64,000 nt of DNA from RGIG4140 sp045655105 (lineage in GTDB: Bacteria > Pseudomonadota > Alphaproteobacteria > CAAHEQ01 > UBA3637), in contig JAZOOQ010000059.1 in NCBI GenBank assembly GCA_045655105.1, positions 14,022-78,021 on the forward strand. Direction: 5' to 3'. Below the pieces are notes generated by a model. It made no database searches. It saw only the letters and a program-made list of their open reading frames with translations, and was not told the origin of the DNA. The translations under genes were made by a program, and so were the position numbers. Every line of letters begins with the position of its first letter. Position 1 is the stretch's first letter. Shown one piece after another: positions 53,364 to 62,161 of the stretch.

Positions 53364-53423
53364 GAATAAATTGAAATATATAGCTAATAGATGAAAAAAA
53401 ATATATGTTTTTAGGAAAATAAA

Positions 53424-54773
53424 ATGACTTTAGAGCAACAATTATTTGAGTCAATTAATGAAAAAGATGAAAGAACACTTATTGATTTGGTAACAAAAGG
53501 AGCTGATGTTAATACTTTTAATTCTTTAAATCAAACGCCTTTAATGGTTGCTGCGGATAAGGGTTTTATAACAATAGCTGCAAAATTGATTTTATTTGGG
53601 GCTGATATTAACAAATCCTCTGATTATGGGCGCACAGCACTATCTTATGCTATTGCCGGACAAAAAAGAGAATTAAAAATGGTTCAGTTTTTGGTTGAAA
53701 ATGGGGCAGATATTCATAGCAAAGTTCCCAAAAAAGATGGTTTTTATTCTTTAAGACCATTGGTGCTGGCGGCTTTATATTCTGGTCCAGAAATTGTTTC
53801 TTATTTGCTTGATAAAGGTGCAGTTGGAAAAGAGGAAGTGCTTCCTTTTTTAGAATATCAAAAAAATCAGAAAATGATAGATGTATTTGAGGGAAAGAAG
53901 AAACCTCAACGAAATAATTTAAAAAATATTTTTAAATATTTAATTTATCGTTTACCGCTTGAAGGGATAAATAACGTCCTAAAACCTGAAATAACGGAAC
54001 AGTTTTTGATGAAAAAAATTGAGCAGAAAAGGGATATTTTACCTTTTTTGAATGAATTTATAAGAACACATAATATCAAGACATCTATTTTGCCTCATTG
54101 GGCAGCAAAATATAATTGCGTTGGAACGTTGGATATGTTAATTAAAGTTGGATTTCCTCTTAATTTTTTATGGTTAGGAGAAAGAACACCTTTAACCTAT
54201 GCAGCTTTAAACGGTAACTTAAAAGCAGCAGACCTGTTAATTAAAAATGGTGCAGATGTTCATTTAACTGATCGATTTGGCGAAACGGTTTTGCATAGAG
54301 CTGTTCGAAAAAAAGATAAAAAAATGGTTGAATTATTAGTTAATGCGGGCGCTGATGTAAATTTGGAAAGCTCTTGTATACTTCATCAAACACCATTGAT
54401 GATTGCATCTGAAAATCAAGATGAAAAAATTGCTCAATATTTAATTGAAAAAGGTGCAAATGTTAATTTTGTTTCCTCTAGTGGGAAAACAGCTGTTTCA
54501 TGGGCGCTTGAAAGAAGATCAAATACAAATATCAAGTTGCTTGAAACTCTTTTAAAAGGAGGGGTAGATTTAAATAAATCTGTTCGTTTAAAAAAGAATT
54601 ATGTGGCAACACCTCTTGAAATTGCAACAAGATATCAAGATGTTAGGGCAGTTAAATTTTTTCTCAAACATAAAGCTTGGGGTAAAGAATCAGCCTTTTT
54701 TGTTGCAAAAAGTGATAAATCTAAACGGTTAATGAATTTATTAAATAAACAAGACTTTCAACGAAATAATTAA
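53424..54773 (+). CDS. Ankyrin-repeat protein, 449 aa
   Basis: Two ankyrin blocks (about 1-140 and 215-440) flank a non-repeat middle (about 145-210). Each block ends with the module shared with the 255-residue ankyrin protein: TALSYAIAGQK to LDKGA, and TAVSWALERRS to LMNLLNKQDF. The protein therefore looks like a fusion or internal duplication of two such units. AGGAAAA is the only upstream site, and the gene follows the six-repeat gene by 60 bases, so the two probably share a transcript. A terminator follows. Confidence 0.93.
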   Translation: MTLEQQLFESINEKDERTLIDLVTKGADVNTFNSLNQTPLMVAADKGFITIAAKLILFGADINKSSDYGRTALSYAIAGQKRELKMVQFLVENGADIHSKVPKKDGFYSLRPLVLAALYSGPEIVSYLLDKGAVGKEEVLPFLEYQKNQKMIDVFEGKKKPQRNNLKNIFKYLIYRLPLEGINNVLKPEITEQFLMKKIEQKRDILPFLNEFIRTHNIKTSILPHWAAKYNCVGTLDMLIKVGFPLNFLWLGERTPLTYAALNGNLKAADLLIKNGADVHLTDRFGETVLHRAVRKKDKKMVELLVNAGADVNLESSCILHQTPLMIASENQDEKIAQYLIEKGANVNFVSSSGKTAVSWALERRSNTNIKLLETLLKGGVDLNKSVRLKKNYVATPLEIATRYQDVRAVKFFLKHKAWGKESAFFVAKSDKSKRLMNLLNKQDFQRNN

Positions 54774-54785
54774 AATTTATTGATT

Positions 54786-54816
54786 AAAAAAGCCACTTAT
54801 GGAAAGTGGCTTTTTC
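54786..54816. terminator. Bidirectional terminator between convergent ankyrin genes
   Basis: AAAGCCACTT pairs with AAGTGGCTTT (centre near 54801), flanked by A on the left and T on the right. Confidence 0.93.
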
Positions 54817-54818
54817 TT

Positions 54819-56051
54819 TTAGCTATCTCTTTGCCGGTCATCTGAAAAATTGTTCGCATTTTTATTTTTTTGATCTCCAATTTTAATTGGATTAAAAGGA
54901 GGAGCAGGTGGGGGGCTTAATAATTCAATTATTCTGCCACAGTTATTTTCTTTAGCGATATCTAAAGGCAATAAACCATCATTATTTCTGATATCAATAT
55001 CTGCACCTTGTTCAAGCAATAGTTTGGTTACAGATTCGTTGTTTTTTTTAACGGCAAGATGAAGAGGCGCCTCTCCATTTGATAACAAATTAACATTTGG
55101 TTGATGTTTTAAGAGTTCTGTTACAACTTTATAATTGCTGTTTTCAATGGCGCTATAAAGTGGTGTTTTGCCTGAAACTTTTAAATTAATGTTTGCCCCT
55201 AGCTGAATTAATGAGTCAATTGATTTTTCTTTTTTTCTTTTGATAGCATATAAAAGAGGTGTGACATGATTTTTATATTCTGCATTGATATCAAAATTTT
55301 TGTCTTGCTTATATATCAATTCAATTGTTTGTTTATCTTCTGATAAAATAGCATCAAAAAAGAGGTGTCTTTTAGGGGATATTTCAGATTCTTTATTTAA
55401 TATAAAAGGCGCAAGAACGGGAAAGCTTGCAGCTTTAAAAAAATCACCAATGGTTGCTTTTTGAGGTATTTTTGTTGGCTGAATATAAGCCCCTTCTTGG
55501 AGAAGGGTTTTAGCAGCATTAAAATACCCCTTTTGAACTGCAATTTGAAGAGCTGTTTGATCATTTTGATCCAGCTGGTGAACAGAAATTCCATGTTTAA
55601 TTAAAACAGGGATACATAAAGATGAGTAGTGTTCAGCTGCATAATGCAACAGATATGTGTTTTTATTTTTTTTAGGATCTGTTGGCAATCCATTTTTTAA
55701 CAAATTATCCAAAACTTTTGGATTGTTAAATTTAATTGCTTCCATTACAGGTGTATCGCTGTTATCTAACCAAACAAAGGCATTAGAGGTGATACGTTTA
55801 GATATAAAATCGGCCATTTCATCTTCAGCGCCCACTAATGCTTGGCTAAGAGCTTCGCGCAAAGAGACTTGCTGGATTTTGGGATGTGTTGCAAGTAATT
55901 TTACCATTTGAAAATCATTATGATATACCGCATCAGCAAGTGGATTATAGTTATCAAAATTATTAATATCTGCGCCTTTTTTAATAAGCTCTAATACTTC
56001 ATAATAATTATGCTGTGCAATGGCTTTTGTTAATTCTTCATTGAGTGTCAT
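54819..56051 (-). CDS. Ankyrin-repeat protein, 410 aa
   Basis: Ankyrin repeats run through most of the protein, e.g. NTYLLHYAAEHYSSLCIPVLI, DQTALQIAVQKGYFNAAKTL, VTPLLYAIKRKKEKSIDSLI and EAPLHLAVKKNNESVTKLLL, with an interruption near 205-240. The tail is Pro/Asn/Asp-rich. The start MTLNEELTKAI is chosen because AAAGGA lies just upstream; the frame is open 48 bases further, which would overlap the gene before it. It is the last of three ankyrin genes read together on the minus strand. Confidence 0.92.
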   Translation of the reverse strand: MTLNEELTKAIAQHNYYEVLELIKKGADINNFDNYNPLADAVYHNDFQMVKLLATHPKIQQVSLREALSQALVGAEDEMADFISKRITSNAFVWLDNSDTPVMEAIKFNNPKVLDNLLKNGLPTDPKKNKNTYLLHYAAEHYSSLCIPVLIKHGISVHQLDQNDQTALQIAVQKGYFNAAKTLLQEGAYIQPTKIPQKATIGDFFKAASFPVLAPFILNKESEISPKRHLFFDAILSEDKQTIELIYKQDKNFDINAEYKNHVTPLLYAIKRKKEKSIDSLIQLGANINLKVSGKTPLYSAIENSNYKVVTELLKHQPNVNLLSNGEAPLHLAVKKNNESVTKLLLEQGADIDIRNNDGLLPLDIAKENNCGRIIELLSPPPAPPFNPIKIGDQKNKNANNFSDDRQRDS

Positions 56052-56064
56052 ATAAATCCTTTCG

Positions 56065-56958
56065 TTAATCGTTTCTTGTTCGACCAGCATTTGGGCCACG
56101 GCCAGGAAAATAAATTGGTTTTGGGTTCATAATTTTTTGAGGGTTTGCTTTTGCATATTTTAAAAGATCAATTAATTCTGGATTTTTAATGCCATATCTT
56201 CTGTTTTTATTTAAAAGAAATTCCAAAGCAGAGGGGCCAGACATATTTTTTGTTTGATCAAAGCCATATTCTAAAAGCAATTTTGCAATTTCAATTGAAT
56301 TGGCCTCAACCGCATAGTGAAGCGCGCTTTTATATGTGCATTTGCAATTTACATTTACGCCAAGTTTTAATAAATGATGAACCATTTCTTTATTATTATT
56401 TTCAACGGCAATCATAAGCGGTGTTTTAAGATCCGTTCCAAACTTATTTAAATTTAAGGTATGTCTGTATTTTAACAGGACATCAATTGTTTTTGTGTTT
56501 TTAGATGAGGCTGCTTTATGAATCACGCTGTCAATCGTTGTCATCGTTGAGGCAACAAAGAAAGCTCTTAACATAGAAGGAACCAAAAAGTTAATAGTCA
56601 CACGGGGTTTTTGCTCTGCTTCTGGATTGGCTCCTAGTGAAAGCAAGGCATCCATTGTTTGATCATTGCCATTTTCAGCAGCAATCATTAAAGGGGTATA
56701 TTCTTCATCTTCATATGTGTCAACAGGCACAACTCTTGCTAAAATTTTAACAAATTCAGGCGAGGGGGATTTTGCGGCATAATGCATGGGATTCACATCT
56801 ATGGAATCATATTTTTTAAAAGTTGCCCCTCTATTTACCATCAGTTCCAACACATCGGGCCAATTCTTATCTATTGCTAATTGATGATAAGATCCATCAG
56901 CCGATAACAGCCAACCAAGTTTAAAATCAGTCATGTGATTCACAAGTAGTGCTATCAT
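56065..56958 (-). pseudogene. Ankyrin-repeat gene, main part; separated from its start by a frameshift
   Basis: 297 residues of ankyrin repeats (VNPMHYAAKSPSPEFVKILA, YTPLMIAAENGNDQTMDALL, KTPLMIAVENNNKEMVHHLL, KSALHYAVEANSIEIAKLLL) ending in a Gly/Arg/Asn-rich tail (PGRGPNAGRTRND) like that of the neighbouring paralogue. Its first ATG lies inside the 3' end of a short frame (56927-57082) that starts with a good ribosome site and, joined by a one-base shift, restores alignment to the paralogue at 57.1-58.2 kb. Either the gene is broken, there is a sequencing error, or the second part is translated by coupling. Confidence 0.8.
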
Positions 56959-57082
56959 TCATGGCTGATTGCAATAAATATTTAAGGCTTTTGGCGTCGA
57001 ATTGATATTGTTTAAGAAGGGTTTTAACTTTTCTTAAATTATGGTTTAAAATGGCATTTGAAATCGAACTATATGCTGTCAT
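56927..57082 (-). CDS. N-terminal fragment of the frameshifted ankyrin gene, 51 aa
   Basis: Begins MTAYSSISNAILNHNLRKVK at an ATG with AAGGAG seven bases upstream and runs 51 codons to a TGA. The sequence up to YLLQSAMN matches the N-terminal part of an ankyrin protein; then the frame is lost and the last residues (DSTTCESHD) are unrelated. The continuation lies in the +1 frame (MIALLVNHMTDF), overlapping by 32 bases. It is the true start region of the gene at 56065-56958. Confidence 0.75.
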   Translation of the reverse strand: MTAYSSISNAILNHNLRKVKTLLKQYQFDAKSLKYLLQSAMNDSTTCESHD

Positions 57083-57092
57083 CTTTTACTCC

Positions 57093-58226
57093 TTATTCTC
57101 TTGGGCCACGTCCACCTTTTGGAAAACGGTAAAAAGGTTTTTTTGAGGAAATAGAGGCGCCTTTTTTCCAATAATATTCTAATTTTTCAATGAAATGAGA
57201 ATAATTATAACAATGGTTTTCGTGGCAGTATTTGGCGTATTCTAAAGGTGTTTTTTTGCAAGGCCCCGTTAATCTTTGATCAGCGCCATATTCAAATAAA
57301 AGATTTATTATTTCATATTGTTGTTCGCGAACAGCAGCATGAAGTGGTGTTCCAATATCATCCATAACATTAGGATCTGCGCCATATTCAAGCAATAATT
57401 TTGCCGTTTGATATTCGCCATGTTCAACTGCTTGCGTTAAGGCACTTTTGTTATCTGTTCCAAGCTCATTAATATAAAAGAGATCGGGGCATTTTTTTGC
57501 AATTAATTTAAGAACTTTAGTGCTTCCTGAGCTGGCAGCATAATGCATTGCGGTGTTTTGATTCGAGAGTTTGGGTTGATATAAAAACGCGGTTGAAAAC
57601 ATGGCTAAGATTTTGATGCCATCTAATAAAGAACTGTTTGTTGAATTTAAGCAGGCTCCTGCATCAAGAAGAACTTCAAAAACTTTATCATAATCATAAA
57701 AAGCGGCCAGTTGTAAAGCATTTTTTTCTCTGTTTCTATATCGATCTATATCATCAATATATTTGCAAAGAATTTTCACGCATTCAGGTTTGTTTTCCTG
57801 GACAGCATAATAAAGAACATCTTCACCTAAATTATCTCGATCTTCAAGTGACGCATTCTTTTTTATAAGAGTTTCCAAAACTTCGGGCCAATTGAGTTGA
57901 ATGGTTCCTAATATAAATGTTGGGTTATATTGAGATCCAACACTGACATCTTCCATGTGAGTTGCAATAATTTGCGCAACTTCTTTTCTGTTAGAGTTTT
58001 GAAAAGTTTTAAACAACCCTTTTTCTAAACTAGATTGATAAATTTTATTTTGCCCTTTTTCAAAAAGTAGTTTTGTTATCTTAGGATTATTGTTTTGAAT
58101 AGCGATATCAAGCACAGAGTGGTATGTATCAACGGCATTGACATCAGCTCCTTTTAAAAGAGCATTTAAAACGCCTTTTTCATCATTGGATTGAACGGCT
58201 TTTATTAATTCATTTTCATAAGGCAT
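57093..58226 (-). CDS. Ankyrin-repeat protein, 377 aa
   Basis: Repeats include YHSVLDIAIQNNNPKITKLL, EDVLYYAVQENKPECVKIL, NALQLAAFYDYDKVFEVLL, NTAMHYAASSGSTKVLKLI, KSALTQAVEHGEYQTAKLLL and GTPLHAAVREQQYEIINLLF, with a basic Gly/Arg tail (PKGGRGPRE). No signal peptide. AGGAGG precedes the ATG. It is the first gene of the minus-strand ankyrin set; the next starts 10 bases after its stop. Paralogous to both. Confidence 0.93.
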   Translation of the reverse strand: MPYENELIKAVQSNDEKGVLNALLKGADVNAVDTYHSVLDIAIQNNNPKITKLLFEKGQNKIYQSSLEKGLFKTFQNSNRKEVAQIIATHMEDVSVGSQYNPTFILGTIQLNWPEVLETLIKKNASLEDRDNLGEDVLYYAVQENKPECVKILCKYIDDIDRYRNREKNALQLAAFYDYDKVFEVLLDAGACLNSTNSSLLDGIKILAMFSTAFLYQPKLSNQNTAMHYAASSGSTKVLKLIAKKCPDLFYINELGTDNKSALTQAVEHGEYQTAKLLLEYGADPNVMDDIGTPLHAAVREQQYEIINLLFEYGADQRLTGPCKKTPLEYAKYCHENHCYNYSHFIEKLEYYWKKGASISSKKPFYRFPKGGRGPRE

Positions 58227-58493
58227 GGCGCTCCTCCTTTTTTATATGAGATAGGGAAAATTGATTTTAAATTATTGTGGCAATTTTTCTAGTCGCATGT
58301 CTTTATTCTTCCTCCTTGTTGTAGATTACCCTAATTAAAAGATATATAAAAAAGAAGGTTTTTTCAATGAAGTTTTTTTTAAAATAATAAAAATGAGTGT
58401 TTTTTATATAAAATTTGACATAAAATTTAAAATATGATAATCTTTATTTTATGCACTTTATTTAGAAATAAATAATTTATTGATTTTTAAGAT
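58227..58493. other. Intergenic region upstream of the ankyrin operon
   Basis: An AT-rich gap holding no gene of normal size. On the minus strand an AGGAGG is followed 12 bases later by a nine-codon frame (58298-58272, MRLEKLPQ) ahead of the ankyrin operon; it may be a leader peptide, but is probably chance. TTGAAA and TATA-like boxes at about 58340-58365 (minus) could be the promoter, but spacing is not convincing. Confidence 0.35.
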
Positions 58494-58530
58494 AAAAAAA
58501 GCCCTCTTTGTTTTGATTAACAAAGAGGGC
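58494..58530 (-). terminator. Intrinsic terminator after the NSS transporter gene
   Basis: GCCCTCTTTG (58501-58510) pairs perfectly with CAAAGAGGGC (58521-58530); on the minus strand the stem is followed by seven T. Confidence 0.95.
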
Positions 58531-58547
58531 GATTCGCTTTTTTTTGA

Positions 58548-59939
58548 TTAAAAATGGAATAATGTATTCAAAATAATAATCACTAAAATCAGCGGAGCTG
58601 CAAAGCGAAAGAGCGTTTTCATATACTCAACTTGAGTATTTGGTAAAGCTTTAGCAAATTGCTCTTTAAATGTGGCATAAATGGTTTTACCACCAATCCA
58701 ACCAATGAAAAGGCTCATGGTGAATACGGAAATTAAAAGCATTGTATCTGTTGCTATATTGGCAATATCAAATAAGCTTTTATTTGGTGTTTTATCTGCC
58801 AATGATCCGCTAAATGAAAGAAGAACAATTGCAACTAAAACCAAGTTTGCTGTTGCAATAATGGAAAAAGCTGCGCCTCTTGTGATTTTTAATTTTTCTG
58901 TGATGAATGAAATTAATGGCATGAAGTGAGATACAAGAGAAGTATATGCTGCCAAATATAAAACAGAATAAAATAAAAACATCACAAAAGAACCACCAAT
59001 CATTTGTTCAAATGCAATTGGTAAAGAAATAAAGGTTAAGTTAAACCCAACATCTTTTGGAATGCTATAAGCGCTTGAAATGCCCAAGATGAACATAGAT
59101 GCTAAAATAGAACACAAGGTATCTAAAACAATGATATATCTGGTTGAAGTAACCATATTTGTTTCTTTTGTAACGCGTGTTCCATAAAAATAAGCAACAG
59201 CCATACCAATAGATAAAGAATAAAGCAATTGGGAAAGGGCTGCAAAAAACACATTGATAAATTGTTTTGCATCAAAGCCATTTTCAGTAAATCCAAAAGC
59301 AACCCAATCTGGTTTAAAAACGGATTTAATGCCTGTCATGGCGCCATCTTGTGTCATTGCCCAAAAAATCAAATATACTAAAATAAAAAAGATAGCTGGG
59401 ATGAAAATAGAAGCAATCTTTTCAATTTGTTTTAAGGAACCTTTAATAAGAAGGACTGAGGCAGAAATAACACAAAGAAAACTCCAAAACAGTTGTTTTT
59501 GGAAATCATTTGTTAAATCAATAAACGTGTGTGTTGTAACAGCTGTAGATGAAACATCACTTAAATATAACATATTTTGAACGATATAGAATAAAATCCA
59601 TCCCATGATGATGAGATATGTGATATTCATCATAAAGGCCGTGAGTAAGGGAGGTATACCAACAAGTTTTACCCAACGAGATGGGTGTTGAGTCTCAGAT
59701 TGCTCAGCAATCGCTTTTGTTCCATCAATCACATTGGCTCTTGCTGTTTTACCAAAGGTGACTTCCCCTAATAATAAGAAATATCCCAAGAAAACAAGTA
59801 AAGCTAAATAAAGTAATAAAAATAGGCCACCACCATAATTTGCAACAAGATATGGAAAGCGCCAAATATTTCCAAGACCAATGGCTGCACCAGCCATGGT
59901 GAAAATAAATCCTTTTTCGGATGAGAATAATTTTTGCAT
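58548..59939 (-). CDS. Sodium:neurotransmitter symporter (NSS/SNF) family transporter
   Basis: 463 residues with about eleven or twelve membrane segments. The family's first segment is conserved: GAAIGLGNIWRFPYLVANYGGG, followed by YLALLVFLGYFLLLGEVTFGK. The unwound segment 1 binds substrate and Na+ in LeuT. Bacterial members import amino acids with Na+; the substrate here is unknown. The start MQKLFSSEKG is chosen because AAAGGGGG lies just upstream of it; the frame extends 24 bases further. Sodium could come from the OadGAB pump in this window. Confidence 0.93.
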   Translation of the reverse strand: MQKLFSSEKGFIFTMAGAAIGLGNIWRFPYLVANYGGGLFLLLYLALLVFLGYFLLLGEVTFGKTARANVIDGTKAIAEQSETQHPSRWVKLVGIPPLLTAFMMNITYLIIMGWILFYIVQNMLYLSDVSSTAVTTHTFIDLTNDFQKQLFWSFLCVISASVLLIKGSLKQIEKIASIFIPAIFFILVYLIFWAMTQDGAMTGIKSVFKPDWVAFGFTENGFDAKQFINVFFAALSQLLYSLSIGMAVAYFYGTRVTKETNMVTSTRYIIVLDTLCSILASMFILGISSAYSIPKDVGFNLTFISLPIAFEQMIGGSFVMFLFYSVLYLAAYTSLVSHFMPLISFITEKLKITRGAAFSIIATANLVLVAIVLLSFSGSLADKTPNKSLFDIANIATDTMLLISVFTMSLFIGWIGGKTIYATFKEQFAKALPNTQVEYMKTLFRFAAPLILVIIILNTLFHF

Positions 59940-60261
59940 AAATCCCCCTTTGGTAAAATTCATTTTTCATTGAACCAAATAAGTAAAAAAAAATCAAGCT
60001 TTATTTATATTTTTTTTAGCAAAATACTGTTTTTATTGTCTCAATGGTAAAATGCATGTATGTTAATTAATTGTTATAGAGAATTTGTTATGCATCAATA
60101 GATTGTTAAATAAAATAATAGTTGTTGCAAAATGAAAGGAATTTGAGAGCAAGTTAAAAAAATATTTCATCAGAAATTGAAATTTTTAAGAATTAATAGA
60201 TGCGTGAATTTCATAAGGAAAAAGAAGATTGGACGTATTATTTAAAGCAATATGTTTTTAT
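59940..60261. other. Intergenic region, no gene seen
   Basis: About 320 AT-rich bases between the NSS transporter gene and the terminator behind the first HEPN-like gene. No gene, structured RNA or repeat can be supported. The transporter's promoter must lie in its left part, but no convincing -35/-10 pair was identified. Confidence 0.5.
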
Positions 60262-60300
60262 AAAAAAATAAAGCCCATCAAAAAAGATGAGTTTTATTTT
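60262..60300 (-). terminator. Intrinsic terminator after the HEPN-like pair
   Basis: A stem of about ten pairs with one mismatch (60268-60278 with 60287-60298), read on the minus strand as a hairpin followed by a T-rich run. Confidence 0.75.
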
Positions 60301-60306
60301 ACTTTA

Positions 60307-62160
60307 TTAATCATGTTGATGGTCATTTTTTAAAGCGGGAAGGGTGCCTTCCTTCAGCCAAACAGAGGCAAGAGCTTTAAAAATATGTTTTCTAAAATTA
60401 TTTTTGTTTGTGTTTGAATAAGATTGATATTCATTTAAAAATGGAAATAATTCTTTTTCTTCAAAATAGGGATTATTTTGAAGCGAATAATTTTTTAAAG
60501 TGATATTTTGAATCATATGCCCTAAAAGATACATTTTTTGAATTAATTGATGATCCAGTTTTTTATCTTTTAAAACCTCATATAAAACTTGCGCATCAGG
60601 ATCATTTTGAATATCAATATTCAAAAACGGGAATTCTTTTTGAATATCTTGAAAACTTTTAGGCGTGTTGGATAGATTTGGATAATAATGATGCGTAATT
60701 GAAATATTAAATTTATTTAATAAGTGATTAGAAATTTTTTCTATAATTGGTAAAATTTTTTTTGATGATTCTTGAGCTTTATTTGCCAAAGTTGCATCTA
60801 ATTTTTCATGGCAAATGTCATTTCTTAATTTCAGCGCTTTGGTAAGTTCTTTATTTTCTTCTTTATTAATAAATCCAAGTTTTAAAAAAACATTTGGTTG
60901 ATCTGGTGGCAAGTTTGCCTCTTGCACACAAAGATTTCTCAATCCTTTTCGCATATCCATTAACAATAAAAGCGAATAAACATCATAGTGCGAGTCTTCT
61001 TTAAATGAATTAATTTTATCGTTTAATGTTTTTTTAGAAATGTTTAAAATCTTTGAAAGGAAATGAACCATATTTAAATTAAATTCTTTCACAAGAGTTG
61101 TTTTTGGTGAAAGAGTTGAGAATGGCTTAAAGTTATATTCTGTTTGATGCGCAAAATGATCCCTGATAGAAAGATATGTTTCCATTTTTTTTATATCATC
61201 TTTTGAAAAAGGATCATTTGAAGGTAAAAGTTGGTTAATGTCATCAAAAACAGGAACATTTGTTGGTAATTTATTTTTGGTTTTTAATTCTTGAATAATT
61301 TTGCAAAAAAGCTCTGTTGAAATAAGAAGATATTGTTCCAAATAATTGGCTGTTTTCATTTTTGTATAATAAAGTCGTTTATTTAAATATTCTTGATGAA
61401 GCTTTGTTTGAGAACGATTATCCCCCATATTTTGATAAATTTCTTCTGTATAAGCAATCAAGTAAATAAGAGATTTTACTGCATCTAGCGAATGAGATAA
61501 ATATTCAGCCAAACTTTGATTGGTTTTAAAAGTGGCTTTGAGCATTAAATGTTCATTAATCCAGATTTGGTGATAAACAGCTTTAGGTGGTTTTTTTTCA
61601 GATATCAAGCCATGAACTTCTTCATGTCCAGCTTTATCGCTTAACATATGTGTTTCAAAAACGGGGCCAATAGAGTTTAAAACTTGGTAATGAAATCTTA
61701 AATTTTTGGCAATTTCCATTATATTTTTATAATCGCCTAATAAATTAATTTTACCAACAGAATCAAATGGACGAGCTTCTTTTTTTTGATCGGCAAAAAC
61801 GGGTTCAAATTCATTTAAGAATGAGTTTTTTTGGGTGTGATGACGTGCAAAACTTTTATTATCTGCAATTTGATAAATGTTGCCAATAAATGTGTTTTTA
61901 ATTGTTTCAATTTGATTTAGGATATATGTTTTAAAATTTGGATTTTTTTCTTTTAAAAGAAGTTTATTCATATCTAAAAGAAATTGCTTTCTTGCTTTTG
62001 CCTCTTTGTGATTTTTTTCTGTTGCAAAATCTAAAAGCTCATCAAAAGAATTCATCTGGTGAATGGGTTCATATTCTTGATAAAGATAGTTATATTGAGC
62101 CAAGTTGTGACACAAAATTTCAAGCATATTTTGAAGTTTTGGAGAAAGGTTTTGTATCAT
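60307..62160 (-). CDS. HEPN-like protein A, 617 aa
   Basis: I do not recognise a named family, but two motifs have the HEPN RNase form Rx4H: SIRDHFAHQTEY (Arg333, His338) and KLRNDICHEKLD (Arg446, His451), each in a helical context with the usual small/hydrophobic residues before His. The paralogue next door has both at the same spacing (112-113 residues). Shared segments upstream include ADQKKEARPxDSVxKxNLLG and HQIWINxHLM. HEPN proteins are typically RNA-cutting enzymes in toxin, defence and host-directed systems; the target here is unknown. No signal peptide or membrane segment. It starts one base after the paralogue's stop (TAA-G-ATG), so it is translationally coupled. Confidence 0.6.
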   Translation of the reverse strand: MIQNLSPKLQNMLEILCHNLAQYNYLYQEYEPIHQMNSFDELLDFATEKNHKEAKARKQFLLDMNKLLLKEKNPNFKTYILNQIETIKNTFIGNIYQIADNKSFARHHTQKNSFLNEFEPVFADQKKEARPFDSVGKINLLGDYKNIMEIAKNLRFHYQVLNSIGPVFETHMLSDKAGHEEVHGLISEKKPPKAVYHQIWINEHLMLKATFKTNQSLAEYLSHSLDAVKSLIYLIAYTEEIYQNMGDNRSQTKLHQEYLNKRLYYTKMKTANYLEQYLLISTELFCKIIQELKTKNKLPTNVPVFDDINQLLPSNDPFSKDDIKKMETYLSIRDHFAHQTEYNFKPFSTLSPKTTLVKEFNLNMVHFLSKILNISKKTLNDKINSFKEDSHYDVYSLLLLMDMRKGLRNLCVQEANLPPDQPNVFLKLGFINKEENKELTKALKLRNDICHEKLDATLANKAQESSKKILPIIEKISNHLLNKFNISITHHYYPNLSNTPKSFQDIQKEFPFLNIDIQNDPDAQVLYEVLKDKKLDHQLIQKMYLLGHMIQNITLKNYSLQNNPYFEEKELFPFLNEYQSYSNTNKNNFRKHIFKALASVWLKEGTLPALKNDHQHD

Positions 62161-62161
62161 C

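Noticed and set aside
58272..58298. Nine-codon leader peptide before the ankyrin operon (minus strand)
   Set aside because: The AGGAGG is 12 bases from the ATG, and no attenuator hairpin or codon run supports control; likely chance.
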